Source of the DNA: Sediminibacterium sp.
Lineage (GTDB): Bacteria > Bacteroidota > Bacteroidia > Chitinophagales > Chitinophagaceae
Assembly (NCBI GenBank): GCA_030726065.1
Contig: JANREK010000002.1
Span: 1 to 47,929, forward strand
Length of the DNA stretch: 47,929 nucleotides
Reading direction: 5' to 3'
Position numbers and translations under genes: made by a program. The notes under the pieces were generated by a model. That model worked only from the letters and a program-made list of their open reading frames with translations, had not been told where the DNA came from and did no database searches. Numbering within the stretch: position 1 is the stretch's first letter; the number at the start of each line of letters is the position of its first letter. Below are positions 21,001-29,547 of the stretch, piece after piece.

Positions 21001-21843
21001 TGAATCTTGGTCAAGTACAGTATCACGCTCTAAAATAATTTCATTACGTTCGATACTTACTACCTCACCTGTATCTTCATCCACGAAATCTTCAACCCAT
21101 GTTCTTAAAACACGCGCAGCTAATTTGCGACCAATTTGATTTGCTAAAGTTTTTTTATCTGCTTTAACTTCATCCGCCATTCCGAATAATTCCAAGATGT
21201 CCTTGTCTGTTTCAAAACCAATAGAACGTAACAATGTTGTTACAGGGAATTTTTTCTTACGGTCGATGTAAGCATACATGACGTTGTTGATATCAGTAGC
21301 AAATTCCATCCATGCTCCTTTGAAAGGAATTACACGAGCAGAATATATTTTAGTTCCGTTAGGATGTGTTGATTGTCCAAAGAAGACACCTGGTGAACGA
21401 TGCAATTGAGAAACCACTACACGCTCAGCACCATTAATTACAAAGGTTCCGCGCGGTGTCATGTAAGGAATGTTTCCTAAGAATACATCCTGTACGATGG
21501 TTTGGAAATCAACGTGCTCTTCGTCATTACAACTTAAACGCAATTTTGCTTTTAAAGGCACCGCGTAAGTTAAACCACGTTCCATACACTCATCAATAGT
21601 GTAGCGTGGGGGATCGATAAAATAATCCAAAAATTCTAAAACGAAAATGTTACGCGTGTCAGTGATAGGAAAATTTTCCTTAAACACACGGAACAAACCT
21701 TCCACATTTCTGCGATCAGGTGTTGTTTCTAATTGAAAGAATTCTTTGAAAGATTCTAACTGAATGTCAAGTAAGTCTGGTGCTTCGGCAACATGTTTGA
21801 TTTTACCAAAGTTGACTCTGTTGTTCAAGTTTGTTGTAGACAT
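18040..21843 (-). CDS. rpoB: DNA-directed RNA polymerase subunit beta
   Basis: Start chosen at the ATG at 21841-21843 (1267 residues, [16 protein letters not shown]), which matches the family start; the frame runs 18 codons further upstream. Landmarks are the rifampicin region [23 protein letters not shown] with Asp, His and Ser at the residues that mutate in resistant strains, the GPNIGLI stretch, [27 protein letters not shown] near the active site, and the C-terminal ALEAYGAA clamp region. It forms core polymerase with RpoC. A terminator lies between rplL and rpoB, so it likely has its own promoter in the 430-bp upstream gap. Confidence 0.99.
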   Translation of the reverse strand: MSTTNLNNRVNFGKIKHVAEAPDLLDIQLESFKEFFQLETTPDRRNVEGLFRVFKENFPITDTRNIFVLEFLDYFIDPPRYTIDECMERGLTYAVPLKAKLRLSCNDEEHVDFQTIVQDVFLGNIPYMTPRGTFVINGAERVVVSQLHRSPGVFFGQSTHPNGTKIYSARVIPFKGAWMEFATDINNVMYAYIDRKKKFPVTTLLRSIGFETDKDILELFGMADEVKADKKTLANQIGRKLAARVLRTWVEDFVDEDTGEVVSIERNEIILERDTVLDQDSVNLIVEMGAKSVFIQKEDVGGDYAIIYNTLNKDTSNSELEAVQHIYRQLRGADAPDNETARGIIDKLFFSDKRYDLGEVGRYKINKKLGRDLGFQKKVLTKNDIIEIVKYLVRLTNGKAEVDDIDHLSNRRVRTVGEQLYAQFGVGLARMARTIRERMNVRDNEVFTPVDLINARTLSSVINSFFGTSQLSQFLDQTNPLSEITHKRRISALGPGGLSRERAGFEVRDVHYSHYGRLCTIETPEGPNIGLISTLCVHAKINDMGFIQTPYRKVENGKVNMKNLSYLSAEEEENKKIAQSNTNLTEKGEFAEDKVVSRDTGDFPILDKEEVEFMDVAPNQIVGLSASLIPFLEHDDANRALMGSNMQRQAVPLIRPEVPIVGTGLEGKAARDARIQLHSDGDGVIEFVDANEIHVRYSRNEMDRLVSFNEDLIIYKLTKFIKTNQSTCINLRPAVKKGQKVKKGDFLTEGYATKDGEVALGRNLQVAFMPWKGYNFEDAIVISEKVVREDLFTSVHIDEYELEVRDTKLGEEELTPDIPNVSEEATKDLDEHGIIRIGATIKEGDILIGKITPKGESDPTPEEKLLRAIFGDKAGDAKDASLKAPNGTEGVVIDKKLFQRAKKDKSGKVFEKALLDKVEKVHEQNDISLKELLVEKLQTLLKDQVTPGVVNNFGETLIPKGSKFNPKNLAPIDYQNVNPLGWTGDKKVDDLVNTLLHNYSIKYNEELGRYKREKFNISIGDELPAGVLKLAKVYLAVKRKLKVGDKMAGRHGNKGIVAKIVRHEDMPFMEDGTPVDIVLNPLGVPSRMNLGQIYETILGWTGKKLGVKFATPIFDGASTTEIEDLCVKANIPHNGHTYLYDGETGDRFHQKTSVGIIYMIKLHHMVDDKMHARSIGPYSLITQQPLGGKAQFGGQRFGEMEVWALEAYGAANILQELLTLKSDDIIGRAKTYEAIVKGENIPKAGIPESFNVLVHELRGLGLDLKFD

Positions 21844-21972
21844 ACGGTATAAACCAGGTTTTATTGAAATATAATTTTTGGGGAGAATTATTCTCAAGTA
21901 TAAAATAGAAAATACTACAACTCGTTGCCGAACTGTAATAACACTATACTACACGCCCAAAATAAAGGATTG

Positions 21973-22008
21973 CAAAGTTAAGGAATGGCGAGGACTTTTA
22001 AAAACAAA
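21973..22008 (-). promoter_or_regulatory. Candidate rpoB promoter
   Basis: On the minus strand TAACTTTG (21980-21973) matches TAnnTTTG exactly. TTTG at 22008-22005 is a -33 candidate, but the 24-bp spacing is longer than the usual 18-21. Position between the rplL terminator and rpoB supports the call. Confidence 0.35.
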
Positions 22009-22217
22009 TTTTGTACCAAAAGCCTTGATTTCGAGGATTTTTTGAGAAAAAATGCCAAAATAAGCAATTTTGACATATTTTATTTTTTATAATTTGTATA
22101 TAATTGTTATATAATTAATAAAAATATAAACAATATATTTAATATATTCCCTCCTACCTACCCCCTTTGGCGAAGCTTAAGGTTTATTTAACAATCGGGC
22201 AAAATGCACATACAAAA

Positions 22218-22247
22218 AACCCTGACGCGATTACTCGTGTCAGGGTT
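22218..22247 (-). terminator. Strong terminator between rplL and rpoB
   Basis: 13-bp stem AACCCTGACGCGA / TCGTGTCAGGGTT (one wobble) with a TTAC loop, followed on the minus strand by TTTTTTGTA. It lies 28 bp past the rplL stop. It could act as full terminator or as an attenuator that lowers rpoBC expression relative to L7/L12. Confidence 0.85.
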
Positions 22248-22274
22248 ATATTTTTAGGACCTAAGTCGCGTAAA

Positions 22275-22640
22275 TTACTTTACTTCAACTTCAGCACCTG
22301 CTTCTTTCAATTTGCCAGCGATTTCATCAGCTTCTGCTCTTGAAACGCCTTCTTTGATCGCTTTTGGAGCGCCATCAACTAAATCTTTAGCTTCTTTCAA
22401 GCCAAGACCTGTTAAATCTTTAACGATTTTAACTACGTTCAATTTGCTAGCACCTGCTGATGTTAAGATAACATCAAAAGCCGTTTTTTCAGCTGCTGCT
22501 TCAGCACCACCACCTGCTGCTACAACGACTGCTGCTGCTGGTTCGATACCGTAGTCCGCTTTTAAAACGTCTGCTAACTCTTGTACTTCTTTCACTGTTA
22601 AGCCTACTAATTGTTCGGCTATTTTTTTTACGTCTGCCAT
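22275..22640 (-). CDS. rplL: 50S ribosomal protein L7/L12
   Basis: 121 residues, standard length. The N-terminal dimerisation domain (~1-33, [22 protein letters not shown]) is followed by an Ala/Gly/Val-rich hinge (~34-50) and the C-terminal factor-binding domain ([24 protein letters not shown], then [15 protein letters not shown]). Several dimers sit on L10 to form the stalk that recruits EF-Tu and EF-G. A 128-bp spacer with a two-tier hairpin separates it from rplJ, and a strong terminator follows. Confidence 0.98.
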   Translation of the reverse strand: MADVKKIAEQLVGLTVKEVQELADVLKADYGIEPAAAVVVAAGGGAEAAAEKTAFDVILTSAGASKLNVVKIVKDLTGLGLKEAKDLVDGAPKAIKEGVSRAEADEIAGKLKEAGAEVEVK

Positions 22641-22654
22641 GTTGTTTCAATTTT

Positions 22655-22685
22655 TTCCGCTTTCAAAGCATATGCTCCAGCGGAA
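22655..22685 (-). promoter_or_regulatory. Two-tier hairpin in the rplJ-rplL spacer
   Basis: TTCCGCT (22655-22661) pairs with AGCGGAA (22679-22685) and encloses the self-complementary AGCATATGCT. No T-run follows on the minus strand, so it is not a terminator. It lies just before rplL and could be a processing or translational element; function is inferred only from place and shape. Confidence 0.35.
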
Positions 22686-22768
22686 GGTTTAAAAAAATTA
22701 TGTTAACAATATAAAAACAGAAACTCATTCGAGCCCTCTGTATTTAAAATTCTTATTGGGAAGCTCGC

Positions 22769-23392
22769 TTATTCAGCTGCTGCTTCCGGTGCTGCTTCTG
22801 CTGCAGGCGCTTCAGCTACTGGAGCTTCTGCTGGTGCTGCTACTTCTTCCACTGCAACTTCTACTGCCGCCGCAACAACTTCTGTTTCGGTTTTAGTTGA
22901 ACCATTCTCAGCGTGGTTTAATAAAGCAGCAATTACGCGCTTAGCTGGAGATTGTAATAATCCAATCACCTCGCCAATTAATTCATTCTTCGTCTTAATG
23001 TTAGTTAATGCTACTAATGAATTATCGCCTACAAAAATGTCACCATTAATGAAAGCTGCTTTTAAAGTAGGTCTGTCACAATTATTTACTTTTCTGAAAG
23101 CGCTAATGATCACAGCTGGATCCTTTGGATTTTCAGAAAACATTAATGCAGTTACATTGTTTAATGAATCAAACAAACCTGCATACTTCTCGCTGTCCAA
23201 ACTTTCTAATGCTTTACGGATTAAAGTGTTTTTAGCCACTTTCATTTCTACTTGCTTATTAAAACAAGTACGACGTAAATTAGAAATTTGTTCTACGCTC
23301 AAAGATTTTGTATCTGTGATATAGAAGTTATTATATTGATTAAACTTTTCTTTTAAAAGTACAATCACTTCATTTTTTTGATCTTTGGTCAT
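22769..23392 (-). CDS. rplJ: 50S ribosomal protein L10
   Basis: 207 residues, longer than the ~170-residue core because of an Ala/Glu/Pro-rich C-terminal tail (last ~40 residues, repeated EAPAAEA-like units). The core matches L10: N-terminal MTKDQKNEVIVLLKEKFNQY, the rRNA-binding globular part (ISNLRRTCFNKQVEMKVAKNTL) and the helical L12-binding segment. It anchors L7/L12 on 23S rRNA. It starts 49 bp after rplA, too short a leader for a classical L10-L12 autoregulatory structure of E. coli size. Confidence 0.97.
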   Translation of the reverse strand: MTKDQKNEVIVLLKEKFNQYNNFYITDTKSLSVEQISNLRRTCFNKQVEMKVAKNTLIRKALESLDSEKYAGLFDSLNNVTALMFSENPKDPAVIISAFRKVNNCDRPTLKAAFINGDIFVGDNSLVALTNIKTKNELIGEVIGLLQSPAKRVIAALLNHAENGSTKTETEVVAAAVEVAVEEVAAPAEAPVAEAPAAEAAPEAAAE

Positions 23393-23441
23393 AACTAATT
23401 TTATTTTGTTACCCGGGTCAATTCCTTACGGATCACCAGGA

Positions 23442-24140
23442 TTAGTTCATTAATGATTTTGTTTCCACCGAAATACCTGGGCTCATTGTTGAAGCCATGC
23501 TCACCCCTTTCAAATAAGTACCTTTTGAAGAAGATGGTTTTAATTTGATAATCGTATTCAATAATTCAGAACTGTTTTCTGAAATTTTTTCTGCAGAAAA
23601 AGATACGCGACCTATTGAAGCATGCACGATACCTGCTTTATCAACTTTAAACGCAATCTTACCGCCTTTAACTTCATTCACTGCTGCAGCAACATCATTT
23701 GTTACTGTACCAGTTTTTGGGTTTGGCATTAAGTTACGTGGTCCTAAAACCTTTCCTAATTTACCAATTTTTGGCATTACAGCTGGTGTTGCGATGATTA
23801 CATCTATATCTACCCAACCGCCTTCAATTTTGGTAACAAACTCATCTAAACCAACATAATCAGCACCTGCTTCACGAGCAGCCGCTTCCTTATCTGGTGT
23901 ACATAATACCAATACTTTTTTAGTACGACCTGTTCCATGAGGAAGAGATACGGTACCACGCACTTGTTGATCCGCTTTTTTAGGATCTACACCTAAACGA
24001 ATGTGTAAATCAACAGAGCTATCGAATTTTGTGCAATTAATTTCTTTTACAAGTGTAGAAGCATCTTTAAGGGAATAAAATTTATTCTTATCCACCTTCG
24101 CTACCGCAACTTTTCTTTTTTTAGTCAATGACATGTTCAT
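23442..24140 (-). CDS. rplA: 50S ribosomal protein L1
   Basis: 232 residues. The L1 signature is present: [33 protein letters not shown], and the highly conserved [26 protein letters not shown]. It binds 23S rRNA at the mobile L1 stalk and, in many bacteria, its own mRNA to repress rplKA. Two ATGs are possible: 24138-24140, given here, and 24132-24134, two codons later (MSLTKKRK), which fits the family start equally well. It follows rplK by 21 bp. Confidence 0.98.
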   Translation of the reverse strand: MNMSLTKKRKVAVAKVDKNKFYSLKDASTLVKEINCTKFDSSVDLHIRLGVDPKKADQQVRGTVSLPHGTGRTKKVLVLCTPDKEAAAREAGADYVGLDEFVTKIEGGWVDIDVIIATPAVMPKIGKLGKVLGPRNLMPNPKTGTVTNDVAAAVNEVKGGKIAFKVDKAGIVHASIGRVSFSAEKISENSSELLNTIIKLKPSSSKGTYLKGVSMASTMSPGISVETKSLMN

Positions 24141-24161
24141 TAATATTTGTGGTGAATAAAA

Positions 24162-24605
24162 TTAGTTTTCCCAAGGTGCTTTACCGTCAACAGTAATACC
24201 CATTGAGCGCGCTGTTCCAGCAACCATGTTCATTGCACTGTTTAAAGTGAAGGCATTTAAATCCTCCATTTTATCTTTTGCAATAACTTCAACTTGCGCC
24301 CAAGTAACTTTACCTACTTTGTCGCGATTACTTTCTTTAGAACCTTTTTGAATTTTTGCAGCTTCCATTAATTGAACTGGAGCTGGTGCAGTTTTGATAA
24401 CGAAGTCAAAAGACTTATCGGTATAAACTGTAATTAAAACAGGAACCACTTTTCCTTGTTTGTCTTGAGTTCTAGCATTGAATTGCTTACAGAACTCCAT
24501 AATGTTCACCCCTTTTGAACCCAGGGCTGGACCTACTGGAGGCGCAGGATTGGCTTGACCACCTTTCACCTGCAGCTTTACGTAGCCGGAGATTTCTTTT
24601 GCCAT
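24162..24605 (-). CDS. rplK: 50S ribosomal protein L11
   Basis: 147 residues. The N-terminal domain has the proline-rich [27 protein letters not shown], where thiostrepton-class compounds bind near the rRNA. The C-terminal rRNA-binding domain ends in GTARSMGI. L11 forms the GTPase-associated centre with 23S rRNA and is needed for RelA sensing. It heads the rplKAJL sub-transcript: a terminator and a promoter candidate lie between it and nusG. Confidence 0.98.
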   Translation of the reverse strand: MAKEISGYVKLQVKGGQANPAPPVGPALGSKGVNIMEFCKQFNARTQDKQGKVVPVLITVYTDKSFDFVIKTAPAPVQLMEAAKIQKGSKESNRDKVGKVTWAQVEVIAKDKMEDLNAFTLNSAMNMVAGTARSMGITVDGKAPWEN

Positions 24606-24689
24606 TTTTTTATGTTTTTTTGGTTAAGCGTATCGTCAATTGGACGACACTCCCAAATACCCACACTTCGAAAAGTGTAAATTGGAGGG

Positions 24690-24721
24690 CGAAAATACGA
24701 GAATATTGGGATTTGGCCAAA
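24690..24721 (-). promoter_or_regulatory. Candidate promoter for rplKAJL
   Basis: Minus strand: TTTG (24721-24718), 20-bp spacer, TATTTTCG (24697-24690), one mismatch from TAnnTTTG. Its -33 element overlaps the T-run of the nusG terminator, so termination and re-initiation are packed together. Confidence 0.5.
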
Positions 24722-24726
24722 AAAAA

Positions 24727-24750
24727 TCCCCCCAAATTGCTTTGAGGGGA
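24727..24750 (-). terminator. Terminator between nusG and rplK
   Basis: Stem TCCCCCCAAA / TTTGAGGGGA (one C-A mismatch) with a TTGC loop, followed on the minus strand by TTTTTTTT. It lies 19 bp past the nusG stop. Confidence 0.75.
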
Positions 24751-24769
24751 CCTTTTTACCTTTTTCCTT

Positions 24770-25390
24770 CTAACTCAGTTTCTCTACCTGCATGTAATTT
24801 AATTCCACTGGGGTAGATCGACCGAATATTTTCACGGTCACTTTCAATTTCTTCTTTTCTTCATTCACCTCTTCTATGACACCATTGAAGTCATTGAAAG
24901 GTCCCTCAATTATTCTTACAGTTTCACCCAAAATGAATGGCTCGCTGATAGAACCACCTAAGTCGTTCATCTCATCCACCTTACCTAACATTTTGTTTAC
25001 TTCTGATTTTCTTAAAGATATAATATTGCCTTTTGAACCTTTTCCGTCAGTTAAAAAGTGCATTACATTATTAATGTTACTGATGTGCATTACAATATCA
25101 TCCGCCAAACGCCCGCTGCCATTGGCATCCACCACTTCCATCATAACATAACCTGGGAAATAGTTTTTTTCACGCATTACTTTTTTACCATTTTGCACTT
25201 TGTACACTTTCTCCATGGGAAGAAAAATTTGCTTAATGATGTTTTGCCAGTTATTGCGAAGAATATCTTTATCAAGGTATTCCTTAATCTTTTTTTCCTT
25301 TCCACTAACCACACGAAACACAAACCATTTTGTTTCTGGTGCAGCTTTCGTAGCAGGTGTAACGGGTGTATCTAATATTTCTGTTTCCAT
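24770..25390 (-). CDS. nusG: Transcription termination/antitermination protein NusG
   Basis: 206 residues. The NGN domain covers ~20-135 (WFVFRVVSGKEKKIKEYLD, IFLPMEKVYKVQNGKKVMREKNYFPGYVMMEVV). The C-terminal KOW domain covers ~148-206 (VRIIEGPFNDFNGVIEEVNEEKKKLKVTV, FGRSTPVEL). NusG binds the RNA polymerase clamp and links it to Rho or ribosomal protein S10. The acidic, Thr/Pro-rich first ~18 residues are an extra tail. secE ends 4 bp before its start, so the two are translated together. A terminator follows. Confidence 0.97.
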   Translation of the reverse strand: METEILDTPVTPATKAAPETKWFVFRVVSGKEKKIKEYLDKDILRNNWQNIIKQIFLPMEKVYKVQNGKKVMREKNYFPGYVMMEVVDANGSGRLADDIVMHISNINNVMHFLTDGKGSKGNIISLRKSEVNKMLGKVDEMNDLGGSISEPFILGETVRIIEGPFNDFNGVIEEVNEEKKKLKVTVKIFGRSTPVELNYMQVEKLS

Positions 25391-25393
25391 GGG

Positions 25394-25588
25394 TTACTTA
25401 AATAATGAGTAAATCAACTTTAGTAATTGATTGCTTGAAAAATCCATTAACCATACTAAAGTGGTTATGATTAAAGTTCCTACCAACACGATGACCGTAC
25501 TTTGTTGTAGGTTGGTCCATGTAGGCCAAGTAACTTTTTCCTGTAATTCCAAGTAACTTTCCTTGAAATAGTTGGCGATTTTATTCAT
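25394..25588 (-). CDS. secE: Preprotein translocase subunit SecE
   Basis: 64 residues with a single C-terminal membrane helix (STVIVLVGTLIITTLVWLMDF) preceded by the amphipathic, conserved FKESYLELQEKVTWPTWTNLQ. This is the short, one-helix SecE that clamps SecY in the inner membrane; the E. coli protein has two additional N-terminal helices. It lies between tRNA-Trp and nusG, the classic position. Confidence 0.95.
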   Translation of the reverse strand: MNKIANYFKESYLELQEKVTWPTWTNLQQSTVIVLVGTLIITTLVWLMDFSSNQLLKLIYSLFK

Positions 25589-25660
25589 AACTAGACAGTT
25601 TATATTTATATTTTATTCTCAAATTTTGCTCAATATACCAATTCTTCCACAATTCATTCG

Positions 25661-25731
25661 CACGGGCACTAGGATTCGAACCCAGATCAAAGGTTTTGGA
25701 GACCCGTATGCTACCGTTGCACCATGCCCGT
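25661..25731 (-). tRNA. tRNA-Trp (anticodon CCA)
   Basis: 71 nt. Acceptor stem ACGGGCA/TGCCCGT with G discriminator; D-arm GTGCAACGGTAGCAT; anticodon loop CTCCAAA giving CCA; T-loop GGGTTCGAATCC. The 3' CCA is not encoded. It lies between tuf and secE, as in many bacteria. Confidence 0.95.
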
Positions 25732-25800
25732 ATGAACCAAAAGTCTCTGGCAAAAGCAATCGCTTATACCAAAGACTTTCAGTTATTATGTTTAGTTAAA

Positions 25801-26988
25801 TTACTTAACGATCTCAGTAACTTGACCAGCTCCTACAGTTCTTCCACCCTCACGGATAGCGAACTTCAATCCTTTTTCCATAGCGATAGGTTGGATCAAT
25901 TTAACACTGATACTAACGTTATCACCTGGCATAACCATCTCAGTTCCTTCTGGTAAAGAACACTCTCCAGTTACATCCGTAGTACGGAAGTAGAATTGAG
26001 GACGGTATTTATTAAAGAATGGAGTATGACGTCCACCTTCTTCTTTTGATAATACATAAATCTCAGCTTTGAAATCAGTATGCGGTGTAATTGTTTTTGG
26101 TGCACAAATTACCATACCACGACGGATATCTTTTTTCTCAATACCGCGTAATAATATACCTGCGTTATCACCAGCTTGACCTTGATCCAATAATTTTTTG
26201 AACATCTCAACTCCAGTTACGGTTGAGCTCATTGGCGCATCCATCAAACCTACGATTTCTACAGCCTCACCTACTTTAACAATACCACGCTCAATACGAC
26301 CTGTAGCAACTGTTCCACGACCAGTGATCGAGAAAACGTCCTCAACAGACATCAAGAATGGTTGGTCAATAGGACGAGGAGGCAAAGGAATATAAGTATC
26401 TACTGCGTTCATTAATTCTGTTACAGCATCTAACCATTTTTGATCTCCAGATAATGCTCCTGTAGCTGATCCACGGATTACTGGTGTTTTTTCACCATCA
26501 AAACCGTAAGAAGTTAATAAATCACGAACTTCCATTTCAACTAAGTCTAATAATTCAGGATCATCGACTAAGTCAACTTTGTTCATGAATACTACGATTT
26601 GAGGAACACCTACCTGACGTGCCAACAAGATGTGCTCTTTAGTTTGAGGCATAGGACCATCCGTAGCCGCAACTACAAGAATAGCGCCATCCATTTGAGC
26701 AGCACCAGTGATCATGTTTTTAACATAATCCGCGTGACCTGGACAGTCAACGTGTGCATAGTGACGTGTGTCAGTTTGATATTCTACGTGTGCAGTATTG
26801 ATAGTGATACCACGCTCTTTTTCTTCTGGCGCACCATCAATTTCATCGTAGTTTTTCTTTGCTGCTAAACCTCTTTTAGATAATACATCTGTGATGGCTG
26901 CAGTTAACGTTGTTTTACCATGGTCAACGTGGCCAATAGTTCCAACGTTTACGTGGGGTTTCTCCCTCTTAAAGGTCTCTTTGGACAT
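25801..26988 (-). CDS. tuf: Elongation factor Tu
   Basis: 395 residues. The GTPase motifs are G1 GHVDHGKT (19-26), the switch I region [14 protein letters not shown]3 DCPGHADY and G4 NKVD. Domains II and III follow, including [13 protein letters not shown] and the C-terminal [16 protein letters not shown]. It delivers aminoacyl-tRNA to the ribosome. It sits between tRNA-Thr(GGT) and tRNA-Trp in the order of the E. coli tufB locus and is probably cotranscribed with the upstream tRNAs. No second tuf copy lies in the window. Confidence 0.99.
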   Translation of the reverse strand: MSKETFKREKPHVNVGTIGHVDHGKTTLTAAITDVLSKRGLAAKKNYDEIDGAPEEKERGITINTAHVEYQTDTRHYAHVDCPGHADYVKNMITGAAQMDGAILVVAATDGPMPQTKEHILLARQVGVPQIVVFMNKVDLVDDPELLDLVEMEVRDLLTSYGFDGEKTPVIRGSATGALSGDQKWLDAVTELMNAVDTYIPLPPRPIDQPFLMSVEDVFSITGRGTVATGRIERGIVKVGEAVEIVGLMDAPMSSTVTGVEMFKKLLDQGQAGDNAGILLRGIEKKDIRRGMVICAPKTITPHTDFKAEIYVLSKEEGGRHTPFFNKYRPQFYFRTTDVTGECSLPEGTEMVMPGDNVSISVKLIQPIAMEKGLKFAIREGGRTVGAGQVTEIVK

Positions 26989-27135
26989 CTTTATTTGTTT
27001 TTATGTTATTTTTATAATTGCCGTTAATAGACCACCGAGTCCATCAACCATAGCTTTCAAAATTAAATCAACCATCTCACACCACCTAGTTCTATTCACT
27101 ATTTCTTACGCCACAACTAGTTTTTCTCTGTTTTG

Positions 27136-27207
<72 letters not shown>

Positions 27208-27255
27208 GCTAAGCATACCGACTTTCCCCTCGTTCCCATCAACTAATCCAATTGG

Positions 27256-27328
27256 AGCGGGAGACCAGGCTCGAACTGGCCACCTATAGCTTGGAAGGCT
27301 ATCGCTCTACCAAATGAGCTACTCCCGC
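27256..27328 (-). tRNA. tRNA-Gly (anticodon TCC)
   Basis: 73 nt. Acceptor GCGGGAG/CTCCCGC; anticodon stem ATAGC/GCTAT around CTTCCAA, anticodon TCC; T-loop AGTTCGAGCCT. CCA follows directly in the genome (complement of 27253-27255), unlike its neighbours. Confidence 0.95.
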
Positions 27329-27405
27329 ATTTTCTCCTTTCTAAAAGAACTAAAACTTGATGTGTTCTGCCCTTTTAACAAGGTTGTAAATTACAACAAA
27401 TTTTG

Positions 27406-27488
<83 letters not shown>

Positions 27489-27512
27489 CTGTTTTATTGC
27501 ACACCCAATTTG

Positions 27513-27585
27513 AGCCGGAAATGGGACTCGAACCCGCGACCTGCTGATTACAAATCAGCTGCTCTACCAACTGAGCTATTCCGGC
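27513..27585 (-). tRNA. tRNA-Thr (anticodon TGT)
   Basis: 73 nt. Acceptor GCCGGAA/TTCCGGC; anticodon stem GCTGA/TCAGC around TTTGTAA, anticodon TGT; T-arm GCGGGTTCGAGTCCC. First gene of the tRNA-tuf transcript, 37 bp downstream of the promoter -7 box. Confidence 0.95.
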
Positions 27586-27621
27586 AAGTCATAAAAGAAC
27601 GATCCCCAATTTTTGGGATGG

Positions 27622-27651
27622 CAAAGGTAATGGAATTCTTTATTTATCAAA
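27622..27651 (-). promoter_or_regulatory. Promoter of the tRNA(Thr-Tyr-Gly-Thr)-tuf operon
   Basis: Minus strand: TTTG (27651-27648), 18-bp spacer, TACCTTTG (27629-27622), an exact fit to TTTG-N-TAnnTTTG. Transcription would start near 27615, about 30 nt before tRNA-Thr. Confidence 0.75.
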
Positions 27652-27752
27652 ATTTTAGGGCAATATTTTATCCCAAAAGCAAGGTAAAAATCAAAATAAT
27701 ATCAAATTCAGGGCTGTAATTGGTTAAATCGAACAAAATTGGAAAACAAAAA

Positions 27753-27788
27753 AGCCCATTGTCTCTTTAAAAAATGAAACAATGGGCT
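27753..27788 (-). terminator. Terminator after hpf
   Basis: Stem AGCCCATTGT / ACAATGGGCT, 16-nt loop, then TTTTTGTTTTC on the minus strand. It lies 26 bp past the hpf stop. Confidence 0.8.
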
Positions 27789-27814
27789 ACGAAACTTGCT
27801 TGAAAATTTTATGA

Positions 27815-28114
27815 TTAAGCGGCGATTCGCTCCTTTTTCTTTTTTAATTGATTGGTAATGGAATCAAATGCATGATCAAATGCTGTTTGAAAACTGGTGG
27901 CACTTGCTTTTACAAAGCAATCTTGCTTGGGTATATGAATTTTTATCTCAACTACTTTTTCTTTAATTGTATGTGCCAAACTTTCCAATTTTAAATACAC
28001 TTCCACCTTGGTGATTCGATCATGAAATGTTTCTAATTTGTCTAATTTTTTTTGTACGAATTCTAACAACTTTTTGTCTGCATCAAAATGCACTGTTTGA
28101 ATACTAATGTTCAT
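27815..28114 (-). CDS. hpf: Ribosome hibernation-promoting factor, HPF/YfiA family
   Basis: 99 residues from the ATG at 28112-28114. The frame is open 27 codons further upstream, but that part is cysteine- and asparagine-rich and unlike the family. MNISIQTVHFDADKKLLEFVQKKLDKLETF is the usual HPF opening, with the beta-alpha-beta-beta-beta-alpha fold continuing to FDHAFDSITNQLKKKKER. It is a short form without the C-terminal dimerisation domain. Short HPF proteins bind the 30S decoding centre in stationary phase. It ends in its own terminator and lies downstream of xerC. Confidence 0.9.
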   Translation of the reverse strand: MNISIQTVHFDADKKLLEFVQKKLDKLETFHDRITKVEVYLKLESLAHTIKEKVVEIKIHIPKQDCFVKASATSFQTAFDHAFDSITNQLKKKKERIAA

Positions 28115-28292
28115 AAAATAATAATTTAAAAATGATAAATTAAAAGAACTGATCAGGCAATTATTACATTTTCGCCTGCAATAGTAAGTTACCACTTTTA
28201 ATAATAATTTTCAAGTAAAAAAAGGATTTAAGAAAACTTTAGGATTCGGTATGATGAATGTCATACGCGCCAACATGAATCAATGAGTTAGG

Positions 28293-29192
28293 TTAGGCTT
28301 TGGGATGCGCTTTGGCAAAAACCTCTTTTAATTTTTCAATGGTATTATGTGTGTAAACCTGTGTTGCTGCCAAGCTGCTGTGTCCTAGCAATTCCTTAAC
28401 TGCATTTAAATCGGCGCCATTATTCATCAGATGCGTTGCAAAACTGTGTCGCAAAACATGGGGACTCTTTTTTTGTAATGTAGTCACCTGTGATAAATAA
28501 AATTTTACAAAAGTATATACGGCTCTGGGTTGTAAGGGTTTCCCCTTTTCTGTCACAAATAAATTAGGTACCCCTTGCGCTTCGTCCGGTTTTTGTTGTA
28601 TGTATTTTTTTAATTCCAATGCCAATTCTGCACTAATAGGAAGTATGCGTTCCTTATTTCCTTTTCCTAAAACTTTGATTTGTTTTTTTCCTAGATCAAC
28701 ATTGTTTTGTTTGCACTGTATTAACTCACTTAAACGCATGCCTGTGGCATAAAATAATTGAATCACCATTTTTTCAGTAAAGCCCTTCCACCCTTCTGCA
28801 AATGATAAATTCAGCAATAATTGTTCAATATCATTTTCGGCAACAAAGGCTGGCAAACGCTTACTAATTTTAGGACTCGTTACTGTTTCCATGGGGCTTT
28901 TAGTTAATGCCCCCTTTTGTATCTGAAATTTGAAAAAGGATTTTAAGGAAGATATTTTTCGATTCAGGGATTTGCCTGTTAATTCGGCTTCCTTTAGGGA
29001 TGCTAACCATGTGCGCACCATGATACCAGACACTTGCTCCAACTCAAATTTGTCATATTGGGATTCAATGAAGTCGAAAAATTGGATAAGGTCATTGGTA
29101 TAAGCTGTTATCGTATGCACAGAATACCTTTTTTCAAACTGTAGGTAGCTTAAAAAGGCATTTAATGGCGTATAACGGGTATGTAATGACAT
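28293..29192 (-). CDS. xerC: Tyrosine recombinase XerC/XerD
   Basis: 299 residues. The N-terminal SAM-like core-binding domain covers ~8-95 (FLSYLQFEKRYSVHTITAYTNDL). The catalytic domain has Arg in ATGMRLSEL (~150), Lys in LGKGNKERILPI (~175), HVLRHSFATHL (~247, His and second Arg), GHSSLAATQVYTH (~272-284) with the nucleophilic Tyr. All catalytic residues are present. Size and lack of extensions fit chromosomal dimer resolution at dif rather than a phage or transposon integrase, and core-gene neighbours agree. Whether it is XerC or XerD cannot be fixed from sequence alone. Its ATG lies 5 bp after the rpsU terminator hairpin. Confidence 0.88.
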   Translation of the reverse strand: MSLHTRYTPLNAFLSYLQFEKRYSVHTITAYTNDLIQFFDFIESQYDKFELEQVSGIMVRTWLASLKEAELTGKSLNRKISSLKSFFKFQIQKGALTKSPMETVTSPKISKRLPAFVAENDIEQLLLNLSFAEGWKGFTEKMVIQLFYATGMRLSELIQCKQNNVDLGKKQIKVLGKGNKERILPISAELALELKKYIQQKPDEAQGVPNLFVTEKGKPLQPRAVYTFVKFYLSQVTTLQKKSPHVLRHSFATHLMNNGADLNAVKELLGHSSLAATQVYTHNTIEKLKEVFAKAHPKA

Positions 29193-29197
29193 AAAAA

Positions 29198-29232
29198 AAG
29201 TAGCCTAAAGTTAGGAAACTTTTAGGCTACTT
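29198..29232 (-). terminator. Terminator after rpsU, abutting the xerC start
   Basis: 12-bp stem AAGTAGCCTAAA / TTTAGGCTACTT with a loop of about 11 nt, followed on the minus strand by TTTTTTTATG, where ATG is the xerC start. It lies 28 bp past the rpsU stop. Confidence 0.8.
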
Positions 29233-29260
29233 GAATAATATATAAAAGGAAGGCTTTGGC

Positions 29261-29458
29261 TTATCCTTCGATTTTTCCGCTGAAAATTTGTTGCTTGTAA
29301 ACAGCTTTCAATACTTCGAAACGACGTTGTACTGATGGCTTTACATAAGCTTGACGCGCACGTAACTTTAATAAAGTTTTACTTTTTTCAAACTTCTTTT
29401 TGTACTTCTTAAGCGCTTTGTCAATGTTCTCGCAATCTTTTGAATCTATAATTAACAT
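29261..29458 (-). CDS. rpsU: 30S ribosomal protein S21
   Basis: 65 residues, basic, with the S21 signature VKPSVQRRFEVLKAVYKQQI near the C-terminus (Bacteroidota members carry this modified form). S21 sits near the 3' end of 16S rRNA. Structural work in Flavobacterium johnsoniae showed that bS21, with bS6 and bS18, hides the anti-Shine-Dalgarno sequence, and that rpsU keeps a strong Shine-Dalgarno so that ribosomes lacking S21 translate it. The same arrangement is visible here: GAGGAGGT seven bases before the ATG. It has its own promoter and terminator, so the unit is monocistronic. Confidence 0.95.
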   Translation of the reverse strand: MLIIDSKDCENIDKALKKYKKKFEKSKTLLKLRARQAYVKPSVQRRFEVLKAVYKQQIFSGKIEG

Positions 29459-29465
29459 AATATAT

Positions 29466-29473
29466 ACCTCCTC
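29466..29473 (-). promoter_or_regulatory. Perfect Shine-Dalgarno of rpsU
   Basis: Minus strand GAGGAGGT, 7 nt before the ATG. It is the only full anti-SD complement I noticed before a gene in the window. Likely the sensor for autoregulation by S21 occupancy of the ribosome. Confidence 0.9.
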
Positions 29474-29547
29474 AGGCGTTTTTTAAAAAAATAAAATTTG
29501 ATTTTCATAGCCTTATATTTTATTAAAGGCAAATGAAAATTGGATGG

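Larger units (their letters stand above)
21844..22274. other. rplL-rpoB intergenic region
   Basis: 431 bp without a gene. From the rplL side it holds the rplL terminator (22218-22247), then a very AT-rich stretch (22080-22150) and a possible rpoB promoter (21973-22008). The rpoB leader would be about 120 nt. No riboswitch or small ORF is recognisable. Confidence 0.6.

Noticed and set aside
13654..21843. Several long open frames on the plus strand opposite rpoC and rpoB
   Set aside because: They are antisense to highly conserved genes, show no recognisable domains and follow from codon bias of the true genes.
25740..25779. Hairpin AAAGTCTCTGG / CCAAAGACTTT between tuf and tRNA-Trp as a tuf terminator
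   Set aside because: One mismatch, an 18-nt loop and no T-run on the minus strand; tuf probably reads through to tRNA-Trp.
27601..27619. Short hairpin ATCCC / GGGAT upstream of tRNA-Thr(TGT)
   Set aside because: It lies at the predicted transcript start, has a short stem and no T-run, so no function can be supported.
28293..29192. XerC as integrase of a mobile element
   Set aside because: Length, motif layout and core-gene neighbours (rpsU, hpf) fit the housekeeping recombinase, and no flanking repeats or element cargo are seen.
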